From Flavimaribacter sediminis (GTDB lineage: Bacteria > Pseudomonadota > Alphaproteobacteria > Rhizobiales > Rhizobiaceae), in NCBI RefSeq assembly GCF_019492055.1, contig NZ_JAICBX010000003.1, positions 186,001 through 250,000 of the forward strand: 64,000 nucleotides of DNA, written 5' to 3'. Position 1 is the first letter of the stretch; each line of letters begins with the position of its first letter. The translations under genes were made by a program, and so were the position numbers. Shown piece after piece: positions 36,603 through 45,189 of the stretch. The notes under the pieces are model-generated. The model searched no databases, was not told the origin of the DNA, and saw only the letters and a list, made by a program, of their open reading frames with translations.

Positions 36603-37364
36603 ATGAAAACAGAAGGACAAGCCGCCATTGTCACGGGAGGCGGATCGGGTCTCGGCGCCGGAACAGCGCGTGCGCTTGCCGCCGCCGGCGCCAAGGTCGC
36701 CGTGCTCGACATCAATGCGGAACAGGCAAAATCCGTCGCTGACGAAATCGGCGGGATCGCCCTGACCTGCGACGTCGCCAGCGGATCGAGCGCCGAAGAA
36801 GCGGTCGCCAAAGCCGCCGAGGCGCATGGCGAAGCGCGTATTCTCATCAATTGCGCGGGCATCGCCAACGCCGGCCGCATTGTCGGCCGCGAAGGTCCGC
36901 ACGACCTCGAATTGTTTTCCCGGGTGATCAACGTCAATCTGATCGGCTCTTTTAACTTGATGCGACTGGTCGCCGATCGCGCTTCAAAGCTCGACCCGCT
37001 TGACGACAATGAACGCGCGGTGATCATCTCGACGGCTTCGGTCGCCGCCTTCGATGGCCAGATCGGCCAGGCGGCCTATTCCGCGTCCAAGGGCGGCATC
37101 CACTCCATGACACTTCCCGCGGCGCGCGAACTCGCCCGCTTCGGAATCCGCGTCATGACGATCGCGCCTGGCATCTTCGGCACGCCGATGCTGATGGGCA
37201 TGACCCAGGAAATCCGCGAAAGCCTTGCAGCGGCCGTGCCCTTCCCCTCGCGCCTCGGCACGCCGGAAGATTACGCCAGCCTGGTCATGCATATCCTGGA
37301 AAACACCATGCTGAATGGCGAGACGATCCGTCTGGACGGGTCCATTCGCCTGGCGCCCAAGTGA
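36603..37364 (+). CDS. SDR oxidoreductase, 3-hydroxyacyl-CoA dehydrogenase type II-like
   Basis: The 253-residue short-chain dehydrogenase has the cofactor loop TGGGSGLGAGTA (about residues 12-23), the NAD-binding Asp of VLDINAE, the NCAG segment (about 82-85), and the catalytic Ser and YSASK (about residues 159-163). FDGQIGQAAYSASKGGIHSM and the C-terminal NGETIRLDGSIRLAPK match the HSD17B10-like group that oxidises 3-hydroxyacyl-CoAs. The next CoA-transferase gene starts one base after its stop, suggesting shared acyl-CoA metabolism. Confidence 0.9.
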   Translation: MKTEGQAAIVTGGGSGLGAGTARALAAAGAKVAVLDINAEQAKSVADEIGGIALTCDVASGSSAEEAVAKAAEAHGEARILINCAGIANAGRIVGREGPHDLELFSRVINVNLIGSFNLMRLVADRASKLDPLDDNERAVIISTASVAAFDGQIGQAAYSASKGGIHSMTLPAARELARFGIRVMTIAPGIFGTPMLMGMTQEIRESLAAAVPFPSRLGTPEDYASLVMHILENTMLNGETIRLDGSIRLAPK

Positions 37365-37365
37365 C

Positions 37366-38391
37366 ATGAAGGGACCGCTCGACGGCATCAAAATCGTCGA
37401 GATGGCGGGCCTCGGGCCCGCCCCCTTCGCCTGTTATCTTCTGGCCGGCATGGGCGCCCAGGTCACGCGCATCGAAGCGGCCAGGCGCGGTTCTACCTTT
37501 ATAAAGCTGACTCCCGAAACCAACCCCGACATTCTGATGCGGGAGATCCGCGAGATCGACCTCAAGTCGCCGGAGGGCCATGACGAAGCGATGCGCCTCA
37601 TCGAGGCGGCCGACGTGCTGGTGGAAGGCTTTCGACCAGGCGTCATGGAGCGGCTTGGGCTTGGCCCCGAGCCTGCGCATAAGGTCAATCCGGGCCTGAT
37701 CTACGCTCGCATGACCGGATATGGTCAGGACGGACCGATGTCCGCGACCGCCGGACACGATCTGAATTACATCGCGATGTCCGGCGTGCTCTCCCTCATC
37801 GGCCGCAAGAACGCTCCCCCAACGCCGCCGCTCAATCTCGTCGGCGATTACGCCGGCGGTTCGATGATGCTCGTCACCGGCGTGCTGGCGGCGCTCTTCG
37901 AGCGTGTCCGGACCGGACGGGGACAGGTCATCGACGCGGCGATGGTCGAAGGTTCGGCGCTTCTTGCCACCCCGGTCTTCTCCTTCATCGCGTCCGGCAT
38001 GTGGAATGTTGATACGCGCGGCGAAAACCTGCTCGACAGCGGCTGTCCCTTCTACGATTGCTATGAAACCGCCGACGCAAAATTCGTCGCCGTGGCGCCG
38101 CTCGAGCCGCAATTCTTCGCAAATCTCGTCGACACGCTCGGTATCGACGCCGAATGGAAAAAAGCGCAATACGACCAGACCCGCTGGGACGAACTGAGGC
38201 GGCTTCTGAGTTATACATTCGCGCAAAAGCAGCGGGACGAATGGGAAACGATCTTTTCGGGGATCGACGCCTGCGTGACGCCCGTTCTGTCTCCCGAGGA
38301 AGCCGCGTCCCATCCGCACAACCGGGCGCGAAACAGTTTTACGTCGCAAAACGGCGTGATGCCGGGACCTGCGCCGAAATTCACGAGTTAG
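37366..38391 (+). CDS. CoA-transferase family III / alpha-methylacyl-CoA racemase
   Basis: The 341-residue protein is of the CaiB/BaiF and AMACR type. The start LDGIKIVEMAGLGPAPFA and the catalytic-pair positions, His in GHDLNYIAMSG and Asp in NLVGDYAGGS, fit the racemase branch, which inverts the 2-methyl centre of branched acyl-CoAs. An ATG at 37315 is in frame, but the family N-terminus and the stop/start spacing fix it at 37366. With the SDR it may serve branched-chain or sterol-side-chain oxidation. Confidence 0.88.
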   Translation: MKGPLDGIKIVEMAGLGPAPFACYLLAGMGAQVTRIEAARRGSTFIKLTPETNPDILMREIREIDLKSPEGHDEAMRLIEAADVLVEGFRPGVMERLGLGPEPAHKVNPGLIYARMTGYGQDGPMSATAGHDLNYIAMSGVLSLIGRKNAPPTPPLNLVGDYAGGSMMLVTGVLAALFERVRTGRGQVIDAAMVEGSALLATPVFSFIASGMWNVDTRGENLLDSGCPFYDCYETADAKFVAVAPLEPQFFANLVDTLGIDAEWKKAQYDQTRWDELRRLLSYTFAQKQRDEWETIFSGIDACVTPVLSPEEAASHPHNRARNSFTSQNGVMPGPAPKFTS

Positions 38392-38394
38392 GCA

Positions 38395-39183
38395 ATGGCG
38401 GAGACAAAGGCGACCATTCTCGAAACGGACGAACAGGCGCGCGCGCTGGCGGCTCGGCTTTTCCGCACCGCCCGTTTCGGCGCGCTTGCGGTTTTGCACG
38501 CCGACACCGGCGCCCCTTTCGCCAGCCGTGTGGCTGTCGCAACCGCCTGCGACGGCGTTCCGGTGATCCTCGTGTCCCGCCTTTCAGAGCACACGTCCGG
38601 CCTGCTCTCCGATCCGCGTTCAAGCCTGCTCGTCGGGGAGCCCGGCAAGGGCGATCCGCTGGCCCATCCCCGCATCAGCCTTGTCTGCTCTGCTGTCAGG
38701 ATCGACCGGGACGATCCCCGTCACGCTTCCGTTCGAAGCCGTTTTCTCAGACGACATCCCAAATCCGCGCTCTACGCAGATTTCGCGGATTTCCTGTTCT
38801 TTCGGCTTGAGCCGTTGTCCGCCAGCCTGAATGGCGGCTTCGGCAAGGCTTACCGGCTTGCGCCCGAGGACATCCGCATTGATTCGCCTGCCAACGAAGA
38901 ACTCGCCGGGATGGAAGAAAGAGCGGTCGCGCATATGAACGAAGACCACTCGGACGCCGTCGATCTTTACGCCAAAGCGCTCGCCGGAGAAAGCGGCGAT
39001 GGCTGGAAATTGGCGACGGTCGATGCGGCGGGGTTTGATATGATTCGCTCTGAGCGCGTCAGTCGTGTAGAATTCAACCCAATTTTGAAGACAGCGGCCC
39101 AACTGAGGCCGGAATTGGTGGCGCTCGCCCGGAAAGCGAGCAAGACGATGGATAACCGACGTGAACATGACGGCAGTAATTGA
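38395..39183 (+). CDS. HugZ-type PNPOx-like protein with DUF2470 domain
   Basis: The 262-residue protein has an FMN-binding split-barrel domain (about residues 10-160) of the pyridoxamine-phosphate-oxidase-like fold, and a C-terminal DUF2470 domain (about 170-255) with HMNEDHSDAVDLYA, which includes the haem-contacting His region of HugZ proteins. HugZ enzymes bind haem and can open it to biliverdin for iron release. Here there are no haem-uptake genes nearby, so only the family can be stated. It starts three bases after the previous gene and overlaps the following regulator. Confidence 0.85.
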   Translation: MAETKATILETDEQARALAARLFRTARFGALAVLHADTGAPFASRVAVATACDGVPVILVSRLSEHTSGLLSDPRSSLLVGEPGKGDPLAHPRISLVCSAVRIDRDDPRHASVRSRFLRRHPKSALYADFADFLFFRLEPLSASLNGGFGKAYRLAPEDIRIDSPANEELAGMEERAVAHMNEDHSDAVDLYAKALAGESGDGWKLATVDAAGFDMIRSERVSRVEFNPILKTAAQLRPELVALARKASKTMDNRREHDGSN

Positions 39184-39508
39184 AGACGAAATGACTCTCG
39201 ACACGGAGAAACTGGAGGAGAACGCCGAAAGGGCGGCCTGCCTGCTGGGCGCCATGGCGAACGCAAACCGGCTTCTCGTGCTCTGCAACCTGGTAAAAGG
39301 CGAAATGTCTGTGAATGCGCTGGCCGAAAACGTCAATCTCAGCCAGTCGGCGCTATCCCAGCATCTGGCGAAACTCCGCGCTCTGGATCTCGTGAAAACG
39401 CGTCGCGAGGCGCAGACGATCTACTATTCCATCGCCTCCCACGAAGTCAGCGCAGTTCTCGAAACACTCTATGCGCTCTATTGCGCGCCTGTGCTTGAGC
39501 CGGCCTGA
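39167..39508 (+). CDS. ArsR-family regulator, BigR/SqrR-like
   Basis: The 113-residue winged-helix repressor has the recognition region NLSQSALSQHLAKLR (about residues 57-71). Two cysteines, one in LLVLCNLVKG (residue 40) and one near the C-terminus in YALYCAPV (residue 106), match in position the sulfide/persulfide-sensing pair of BigR and SqrR. A third Cys is at 25. The gene overlaps the HugZ stop by 17 bases, and a GTG at 39161 or an ATG at 39191 could also be used. It likely senses persulfides and may autoregulate this operon; no sulfide-oxidation genes are adjacent. Confidence 0.82.
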   Translation: MTAVIEDEMTLDTEKLEENAERAACLLGAMANANRLLVLCNLVKGEMSVNALAENVNLSQSALSQHLAKLRALDLVKTRREAQTIYYSIASHEVSAVLETLYALYCAPVLEPA

Positions 39509-39514
39509 CCCAAA

Positions 39515-39928
39515 TCAGCGCTGATACTTGATGAACGGAGTAAGAGTTTCAATCCGGTCATAGAGCTTGCGCGCCTGGGTATTAAAATCCTGAGTCGTCC
39601 AGTAGACCGACGGGCGCCCTTCAGCGTCTGCAGCGCTATACACGGTTTCGATCAGCGCGCGACCGACGCCTTGTCCCCTTGCCTCCGGATCTGCATAAAG
39701 GTCCTGAAGGTAACAGACATTCTCGATGCGCCAGCCATGCCTGTGAAACAGGAAATGCGCGATCCCGACCGGTTTGCCGTCAAGCTCGGCAATCAGCCCG
39801 CGATACTCGTTCGGCGCGCCGGCATTGCCCGCCAACAGCGCCCCGCCTTGCAGGAGGTGTTGACCTTGCAATGAAGATCGGCCACTACCGATCTCTCTTT
39901 TCTTCGGGACACGAGGGATCCGCCCCAT
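39515..39928 (-). CDS. GNAT N-acetyltransferase, apparently truncated at the 5' end
   Basis: The C-terminal two thirds (from about GLIAELDGKPVGIAHFLFHR) is a clear GNAT domain with the acetyl-CoA loop ADPEARGQGVGRALIE and a YWTTQDFNTQARKLYD segment. The first ~45 residues do not resemble the usual GNAT N-terminus, and the frame collides with the divergent nucleoside hydrolase start (39927). No ribosome binding site supports the ATG at 39928, the ATG at 39982 or a TTG at 39871. I suspect loss of the original 5' part, so the gene may be a remnant. Confidence 0.55.
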   Translation of the reverse strand: MGRIPRVPKKREIGSGRSSLQGQHLLQGGALLAGNAGAPNEYRGLIAELDGKPVGIAHFLFHRHGWRIENVCYLQDLYADPEARGQGVGRALIETVYSAADAEGRPSVYWTTQDFNTQARKLYDRIETLTPFIKYQR

Positions 39929-40883
39929 GAAACACAAGGTAGTTATCGATACCGATCCGGGTATCGACGATACAATGGCCATTGCCTATGCGGTCGCCCA
40001 TCCGGAGATCGACCTTCTGGGGTTGACTACGATTTTCGGCAACGTCTCCGCCGCGGAAGCAACGCGCAACGCCCTGTGCCTCCTCGACTTCTTCGGTCAC
40101 GACGCCGATGTCGCCCAGGGTGAATCCCGGCCAATGGAAATTAATCCCAATCCCCATTCCTACTATGTGCATGGCCATAACGGCCTCGGAGACATCGACC
40201 TGGACGCGCCCAAAAGGCGCGCCATCGATCAAGGCGCAGCCGAATATCTCGTTGAGATCACTCGAAAAATACCGGGTGAAATCAACATTTGCGCGGTTGG
40301 ACCGCTCACCAATCTGGCAAAGGCGCTGGAACTCGACCCGACGATCACGCAGCGCGTCAAGTCTGTCGTGGTGATGGGCGGAGCCGTCTATCGCCGTGGC
40401 AACGTTTCGCCCGTTGCCGAAGCGAATATATGGAACGATCCGCATGCCGCCGACGCCGTGTTCGCGGCGGACTGGCCGCTCGTTCTGGCGCCGCTGGACG
40501 TGACGACGCCGGTGGTCCTGTCACCCTCGTTCTTCGCCGATCTGCGAAGCGCGAATTCACGGGTCGGAGGACTCCTGGCCGACATGGCGCAGTTCTACAC
40601 CCGCTTCTACCGCAGCCACAGCGGCATCGAAGGATGTATTCCGCATGACGTTATGGCCTTGTCCTGGCTCACCATACCCGGCGTCTACCGGCAGCAACGC
40701 GGGTCCATGGCCGTCACGACGCAGGGACCGGGCATCGGACAGACGCTGTTCCAGCCAACCGGCCGGCGATCGGTTGACCCGATGTGGATGGAACGGCCGC
40801 AGCACACCGCGCTTGTCGAGATCGACCCTGGCTTCTTTACCGCCGATTATTTCAGCACCATCGTCGGCCTGAAAGAACACTGA
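39927..40883 (+). CDS. Nucleoside hydrolase
   Basis: The 318-residue enzyme splits ribonucleosides into base and ribose. The family signature DTDPGIDDTMAIAYA (residues 8-22) carries the calcium-binding aspartates. VVMGGAVYRRGNVSPVAEAN (about 149-168) and IPHDVMALSWL (the C-terminal Asp, about 239) complete the active site. The size is standard. It is a single gene; its purine or pyrimidine preference cannot be judged. It follows the truncated GNAT on the opposite strand. Confidence 0.93.
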   Translation: MKHKVVIDTDPGIDDTMAIAYAVAHPEIDLLGLTTIFGNVSAAEATRNALCLLDFFGHDADVAQGESRPMEINPNPHSYYVHGHNGLGDIDLDAPKRRAIDQGAAEYLVEITRKIPGEINICAVGPLTNLAKALELDPTITQRVKSVVVMGGAVYRRGNVSPVAEANIWNDPHAADAVFAADWPLVLAPLDVTTPVVLSPSFFADLRSANSRVGGLLADMAQFYTRFYRSHSGIEGCIPHDVMALSWLTIPGVYRQQRGSMAVTTQGPGIGQTLFQPTGRRSVDPMWMERPQHTALVEIDPGFFTADYFSTIVGLKEH

Positions 40884-40927
40884 GGACGCAAAGCCGACAG
40901 AACTGTAAAACGGCGAAACCGGTTGGT

Positions 40928-41722
40928 TCAATAACCGGTCAGGCCGCCGTCCACATGCAGCGTCTGTCCTGTCATGAAGCTGTTATGCGGCGATGACGCA
41001 AAGACGAAGACTTCCACGATCTCGTCCACCTCGGCGAGCCGGGCCATCGGTATCCCTCTGACCATCTGCTCCTCTGTGAGGACCTTGCCGCGCACGTTCT
41101 GACCGAGCTGGCTCGTCGCCATCGGCGTGCGCGCAAAGGACGGGCAGACCGCATTGATGCGTACGCCTAGGCGCGCATATTCCTGCGCGACCGAACGGGT
41201 CAGGCCGACCACGCCGTGCTTGGCGGCCGCGTAGACCGAGAGACCGGATGCGCCGGTGACGCCGGCGACGGACGCGACATTGACGATAACGCCGCCCTGG
41301 CCGGTTGTCCTGAACTGGTTCTCCATGGCGGGAAGCTGATGCTTGAGGGCATAGAACACGCCTAACAAATCGACATCAATGACGTGGCGCGCCTCTTCGG
41401 ATCCGATTTTCGGAAGTTTCGTAAATCCGTCCTGGACGATTCCAGCATTGTTGAGGGCCACATCAAGTCGTCCGAACCGCTCCAGCGCCAGAGAAACAAG
41501 CTGTTCCGACAGGCTCTCGTCTGCGACATCTCCGGCAAGAAACGCGATCTCGGCGCCGGTTTCCTGATTGACCTGATCGACCGTCATTTGCAGCGCCTGC
41601 GCCTTGTAGTCCGAAAGGACCAGATTCGCGCCCTCGGCCGCATAGCGACGCGCCGCCGCGCCGCCGAAACCACCGCCCGCGCCGGTTATCAGCACTGTCG
41701 ACCCTTCGAATAGTCCGCTCAC
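40928..41722 (-). CDS. SDR family oxidoreductase
   Basis: The 264-residue protein has the SDR cofactor loop TGAGGGFGGAAA (about residues 12-23), NNAG (about 89-92), the catalytic Ser in VASVAGVTGASG, and YAAAK (about 163-167). The frame is open further upstream, but a GTG at 41722, right behind the phosphotransferase stop and preceded by GGGAGGGAG, is the likely start. It forms a minus-strand operon with the phosphotransferase and probably the SDR before that. Substrate unknown, acyl-CoA or alcohol. Confidence 0.88.
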   Translation of the reverse strand: MSGLFEGSTVLITGAGGGFGGAAARRYAAEGANLVLSDYKAQALQMTVDQVNQETGAEIAFLAGDVADESLSEQLVSLALERFGRLDVALNNAGIVQDGFTKLPKIGSEEARHVIDVDLLGVFYALKHQLPAMENQFRTTGQGGVIVNVASVAGVTGASGLSVYAAAKHGVVGLTRSVAQEYARLGVRINAVCPSFARTPMATSQLGQNVRGKVLTEEQMVRGIPMARLAEVDEIVEVFVFASSPHNSFMTGQTLHVDGGLTGY

Positions 41723-41723
41723 G

Positions 41724-42755
41724 TCACTCTCCCTCCCGTGTGATGTCCACCGCCATCGCGGCAAGAACCGGCACCGCCGTGCCCATCTGCTTCGCGCGCT
41801 CCGGATTTGAAGCGTTCCCGTCCAGCGCCCGTTTCAGCACACCCTGCAGAATTGCGCCAAGGCGGAAAAACGAGAACGCCAGATAGAACGGCCAATTGTT
41901 GATTTCGCCAATATTGCGCCGTCCGCAATAGGCGTCGACATATTCCCTTTCGGTCGGAAGGCCGATGGCAGTCCGGTCGAGGCCGCCGAGACCGCGAAAA
42001 CCGCTCTTGTGGGGCAGTCTCCACTGCATGCACTGATAGGCCAGATCCGCCAGGGGATGACCAAGCGTCGACAGTTCCCAATCCAGAATGGCGAGTATTT
42101 TCGGCGCTTCGGGATCGAAGATCATATTGTCGATCCGGTAGTCTCCGTGCACCAGCGAAACCTGTCCGTCATCGGCGGGCAGATGGCGTTCAAGCCATTC
42201 GATCAAAACGTTCATGTCCTCGATCGACTCGGTTTCGCTTGCCCGGTACTGCTTCGTCCAGCGACCGAGCTGGCGCTCGAAATAACTGCCCGGCTTGCCG
42301 AAATCGCGGAGCCCGACAGTGTCCACATCGACGTCGTGCAACGCCGCCAGTGCGGCGTTCATCGCGTCGTAGATCGAGAATCGATCCGCCTCGTCGACTT
42401 CAGGCAAGTCCGGCTGCCAGAATATTCGGCCTTCGAGGTAGTTCATGACGAAGAACATTCGGCCGATGGAGGAGTCTTCCTCCGACAGATAGAACATCTC
42501 AGGCACCGGCACGCCGCTGCTTCTCAGCGCCTTCATGACGCGGAATTCCCTGTCCACCTGATGCGCCGATTTGAGCAATTCTCCCGGCGGCTTCGCCCGC
42601 AACACATACTTGCCGCTCGCCGCCGTAAGCAAATAAGTCGGATTGGATTGCCCCGTGTTGAACTTCTTGATTTCCTTCAGTCCCGAAAAGCCGGCAATGC
42701 CGGCCTCGAGTTCCGAACCGAGAGGTTCGAGAGCAAGGTCGTTTGTCTTCGTCAT
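41724..42755 (-). CDS. ACAD10/11-like phosphotransferase family protein
   Basis: The 343-residue product has an aminoglycoside-phosphotransferase/choline-kinase fold. The catalytic loop is LVHGDYRIDNMIFD (about residues 195-208) and the metal-binding Asp is in AILDWELSTLGHPLADLAYQ. This subgroup accompanies acyl-CoA dehydrogenases and is thought to phosphorylate hydroxyacyl-CoAs for breakdown. A GGGAGGA site six bases before 42755 (MTKTND) sets the start over an in-frame ATG at 42770. It is flanked by two SDR genes on the same strand. Confidence 0.88.
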   Translation of the reverse strand: MTKTNDLALEPLGSELEAGIAGFSGLKEIKKFNTGQSNPTYLLTAASGKYVLRAKPPGELLKSAHQVDREFRVMKALRSSGVPVPEMFYLSEEDSSIGRMFFVMNYLEGRIFWQPDLPEVDEADRFSIYDAMNAALAALHDVDVDTVGLRDFGKPGSYFERQLGRWTKQYRASETESIEDMNVLIEWLERHLPADDGQVSLVHGDYRIDNMIFDPEAPKILAILDWELSTLGHPLADLAYQCMQWRLPHKSGFRGLGGLDRTAIGLPTEREYVDAYCGRRNIGEINNWPFYLAFSFFRLGAILQGVLKRALDGNASNPERAKQMGTAVPVLAAMAVDITREGE

Positions 42756-42843
42756 GCGCAATCCTCCCAAATCCGCGCTTCGGAAACCTCTCCCTTAACG
42801 GACAGGATGCTCTATACGCGTATATTCCGCCACTGAAAATCCG

Positions 42844-43674
42844 TCAGCCGGTATGGGCGGCTTCTGCAAAAAGGCCCTTCCCATGGTGGACGGAAAGACC
42901 GCCGTCTATGGGCAGAATCGCTCCGGTGATGTACGAACCGCCCTTGCTGCACAGATAAAGCGTCGCAGCGGCAATGTCGTCCGGAGATCCGATCCGCCCG
43001 ATCGGAACGCCTTGGGATACAGTGTCGACCTGCTTGTCGGTCCCGGTGGCGAACGCCGTCATATTGCTCTGGAACGGGCCAGGCGCAAACGCATTGACCG
43101 TGATGCGCTGTCCGGCGAGTTCGCTTGAAAGAATGCGCGTCAGATGATGGACGGCGGCTTTCGAGGCAGAATAGGAGTAGGCGCCTTCAGCGAGCGGTTG
43201 GGTTCCCATCACGGAGCCGAGATTGATGACCCGCGCCGGGTCTTCATCGCTACCCGCCTTTTCGAGCAGGGGGAGCAGTTCCTGCGTCAGTGTAAAGAGG
43301 CCCGCCACATTGACGCCCAGCACACGACCCCAGGCATGATACGGAAATGTGCCGAGTGGTTCGCCCCACGTCGTGCCCGCATTGTTGACGAGAATGTCAA
43401 GCGCGTCAGTGCGCGATCGAACGGCGTCGGCCAGGGCCAAAATGCCCTCTTCCGTTGCAACATTTCCAGCGAAGCCTTCAGCCGACCCGGGAGCGTCCAT
43501 GGCGTTGAGTTCGCTAGCAACCGCCTCGCAAGCCTCGGCCTTGCGCGAAGCGATCATGACCGAAGCGCCGCCTCTGACGAGCGCCGTTGCGACCATGCGG
43601 CCAATACCCGTCGCGCCGCCAGTCACCAGGGCTTTCTTGCCCGTGACCGAAAACAATTCCTGCAAATAGTCCAT
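42844..43674 (-). CDS. SDR family oxidoreductase
   Basis: The 276-residue SDR has TGGATGIGRMVA (about residues 18-29), NNAGTTWGEPL (about 96-106), the catalytic Ser in INLGSVMGTQPL, and YSYSASKAAVHHLTR with the Tyr/Lys pair. IDGGLSVH near the C-terminus is the usual last strand. It begins the minus-strand set that includes the phosphotransferase and second SDR. A perfect palindrome just upstream (43692-43711) is a likely operator. The substrate is probably a hydroxyacyl-CoA intermediate. Confidence 0.88.
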   Translation of the reverse strand: MDYLQELFSVTGKKALVTGGATGIGRMVATALVRGGASVMIASRKAEACEAVASELNAMDAPGSAEGFAGNVATEEGILALADAVRSRTDALDILVNNAGTTWGEPLGTFPYHAWGRVLGVNVAGLFTLTQELLPLLEKAGSDEDPARVINLGSVMGTQPLAEGAYSYSASKAAVHHLTRILSSELAGQRITVNAFAPGPFQSNMTAFATGTDKQVDTVSQGVPIGRIGSPDDIAAATLYLCSKGGSYITGAILPIDGGLSVHHGKGLFAEAAHTG

Positions 43675-43691
43675 GACATCCTCCCTGATGC

Positions 43692-43711
43692 AACATACTG
43701 AGTAGTATGTT
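43692..43711. promoter_or_regulatory. TetR-like operator, AACATACT...AGTATGTT
   Basis: AACATACT (43692-43699) and AGTATGTT (43704-43711) are perfect 8-base arms around GAGT, 18 bases before the SDR start. The length and symmetry suit a TetR-family repressor, as is common for acyl-CoA catabolic operons. No TetR gene other than betI is in the window. Confidence 0.5.
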
Positions 43712-43848
43712 TCACGCCGATGGACGAATGTAAACCCATACCGTGGGCTTGATTCTGCATTCCACCACTATTCTCGGATGATGACCCAGGCTGGTCGGAT
43801 GGTGTATGAATAATCATCTCTGCGATCGGTCGACACGAAAGGAATATT

Positions 43849-45150
43849 TTGGACCTTCTTTCCGAAAATGACGTCCCGGGCGCCTATCCCGACAGCTACT
43901 ATCATGCAACGGCCCACGCCGAGCCGGATCTGCCCGAACTTGAGCAGAACGAGCAATGCGATGTCTGCATCATCGGCGGCGGCTACACCGGCCTGTCGAC
44001 GGCGCTTCACCTTGCCCAGTCAGGACTGGACGTGATCCTTCTGGAGGCGAACCGCGTCGGCTGGGGCGCGTCCGGTCGCAACGGCGGCCAGCTGGGTTCG
44101 GGGCAACGCGTCGACCAGGATCAACTGGAAACGATGTTCGGCGTGGAGAAAGCGCAGGCGCTCTGGCGGCTTGGGGAGGAATCGAAAGCGCTCGTCCACA
44201 AGCTCATTGCTGACCACAAGATAGAGTGCGGCTATCATAGCGGCATCATGTACGTCGATCACCGACGGCGCTTTGTCGAATCCAGCAGGGCCTATGCCGA
44301 AAAACTTCAGAACGACTACGGCTACGAGCAGATCCGCTTCATCGACAAGTCGGAACTCGGCGAAATCATGCAGACGGACGCCTATCACGGCGGCGTTCTG
44401 GATTCCGGCGCCGGGCATCTGCATCCGCTGAATTTTGCGCTCGGTCTGGCTAGAGCCGCCAGATCCGCCGGCGCGCGCATTTTTGAAAACAGCCGCGTCA
44501 CGGCGGTCGAAAACGGCCCGACACCGACGGTCATGACTGAAAAGGCGACCGTGAAAGCCAATCATCTCGTCTATGCCTGCAACGGCTACATTGGCGAGCT
44601 CGAAGAAGCCGTGTCGACCCGCGTGCTGCCGATCAACAATTACATCATCGCCACCGAGCCCATGGATGCGGCGCTGGCGCAATCGCTGATTGCCAACAAT
44701 GCGGCGGTCGCCGATTCAAGGAACGTCATCAACTATTTCCGGCTGTCGCCCGACAACAGGCTTCTCTTCGGAGGCGGCGAAACATATGGCTACCGCTTCC
44801 CGAGTGATATAAAATCCTATGTCCGTCGTTACATGCTGAGGGTCTATCCGCAGCTGGAGGACGTTCGCATCGATTACGGCTGGGGCGGGACCCTGGGCAT
44901 CACCTTCAACCGTTTGCCGCACATCACCCAGGTGGAGCCGAATATCATGTCGGCGTCAGGCTACTCCGGGCACGGGATCGGCATGGCGACGCTGTGCGGC
45001 AAACTGCTGGCCGAAGCGATCAACGGATCGACGAGGCGGTTCGACCTGATGGAATCGATCCCCAATGCGCCGTTCCCGGGAGGAACCGGCCTGCGCCAAC
45101 CCCTGCTGGTGCTCGCGATGCTCTATTACAGTCTTCGCGACAAAATCTGA
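43849..45150 (+). CDS. FAD-dependent oxidoreductase, PuuB-like
   Basis: The 433-residue flavoenzyme resembles gamma-glutamylputrescine oxidase of the DAO family. CIIGGGYTGLSTALHLAQSG (about residues 39-58) binds FAD, and GRNGGQLGSGQRVDQDQLE and the C-terminal SGYSGHGIGMATLCGKLLAE are group features. It begins with TTG, preceded by AAGGA. No puuA/puuD partners are here, so the substrate could be another N-substituted amine or amino acid. It is divergent from the SDR operon. Confidence 0.87.
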   Translation: MDLLSENDVPGAYPDSYYHATAHAEPDLPELEQNEQCDVCIIGGGYTGLSTALHLAQSGLDVILLEANRVGWGASGRNGGQLGSGQRVDQDQLETMFGVEKAQALWRLGEESKALVHKLIADHKIECGYHSGIMYVDHRRRFVESSRAYAEKLQNDYGYEQIRFIDKSELGEIMQTDAYHGGVLDSGAGHLHPLNFALGLARAARSAGARIFENSRVTAVENGPTPTVMTEKATVKANHLVYACNGYIGELEEAVSTRVLPINNYIIATEPMDAALAQSLIANNAAVADSRNVINYFRLSPDNRLLFGGGETYGYRFPSDIKSYVRRYMLRVYPQLEDVRIDYGWGGTLGITFNRLPHITQVEPNIMSASGYSGHGIGMATLCGKLLAEAINGSTRRFDLMESIPNAPFPGGTGLRQPLLVLAMLYYSLRDKI

Positions 45151-45189
45151 TTCCATCCACCGACGAACTCGAAGGCCGTTGGCGCCAGA

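Noticed and set aside
40918-40939. Inverted repeat ACCGGTT...AACCGGT between the nucleoside hydrolase and SDR stops as a terminator
   Set aside because: Stem is good but no T run follows on either strand; kept out of the feature list.
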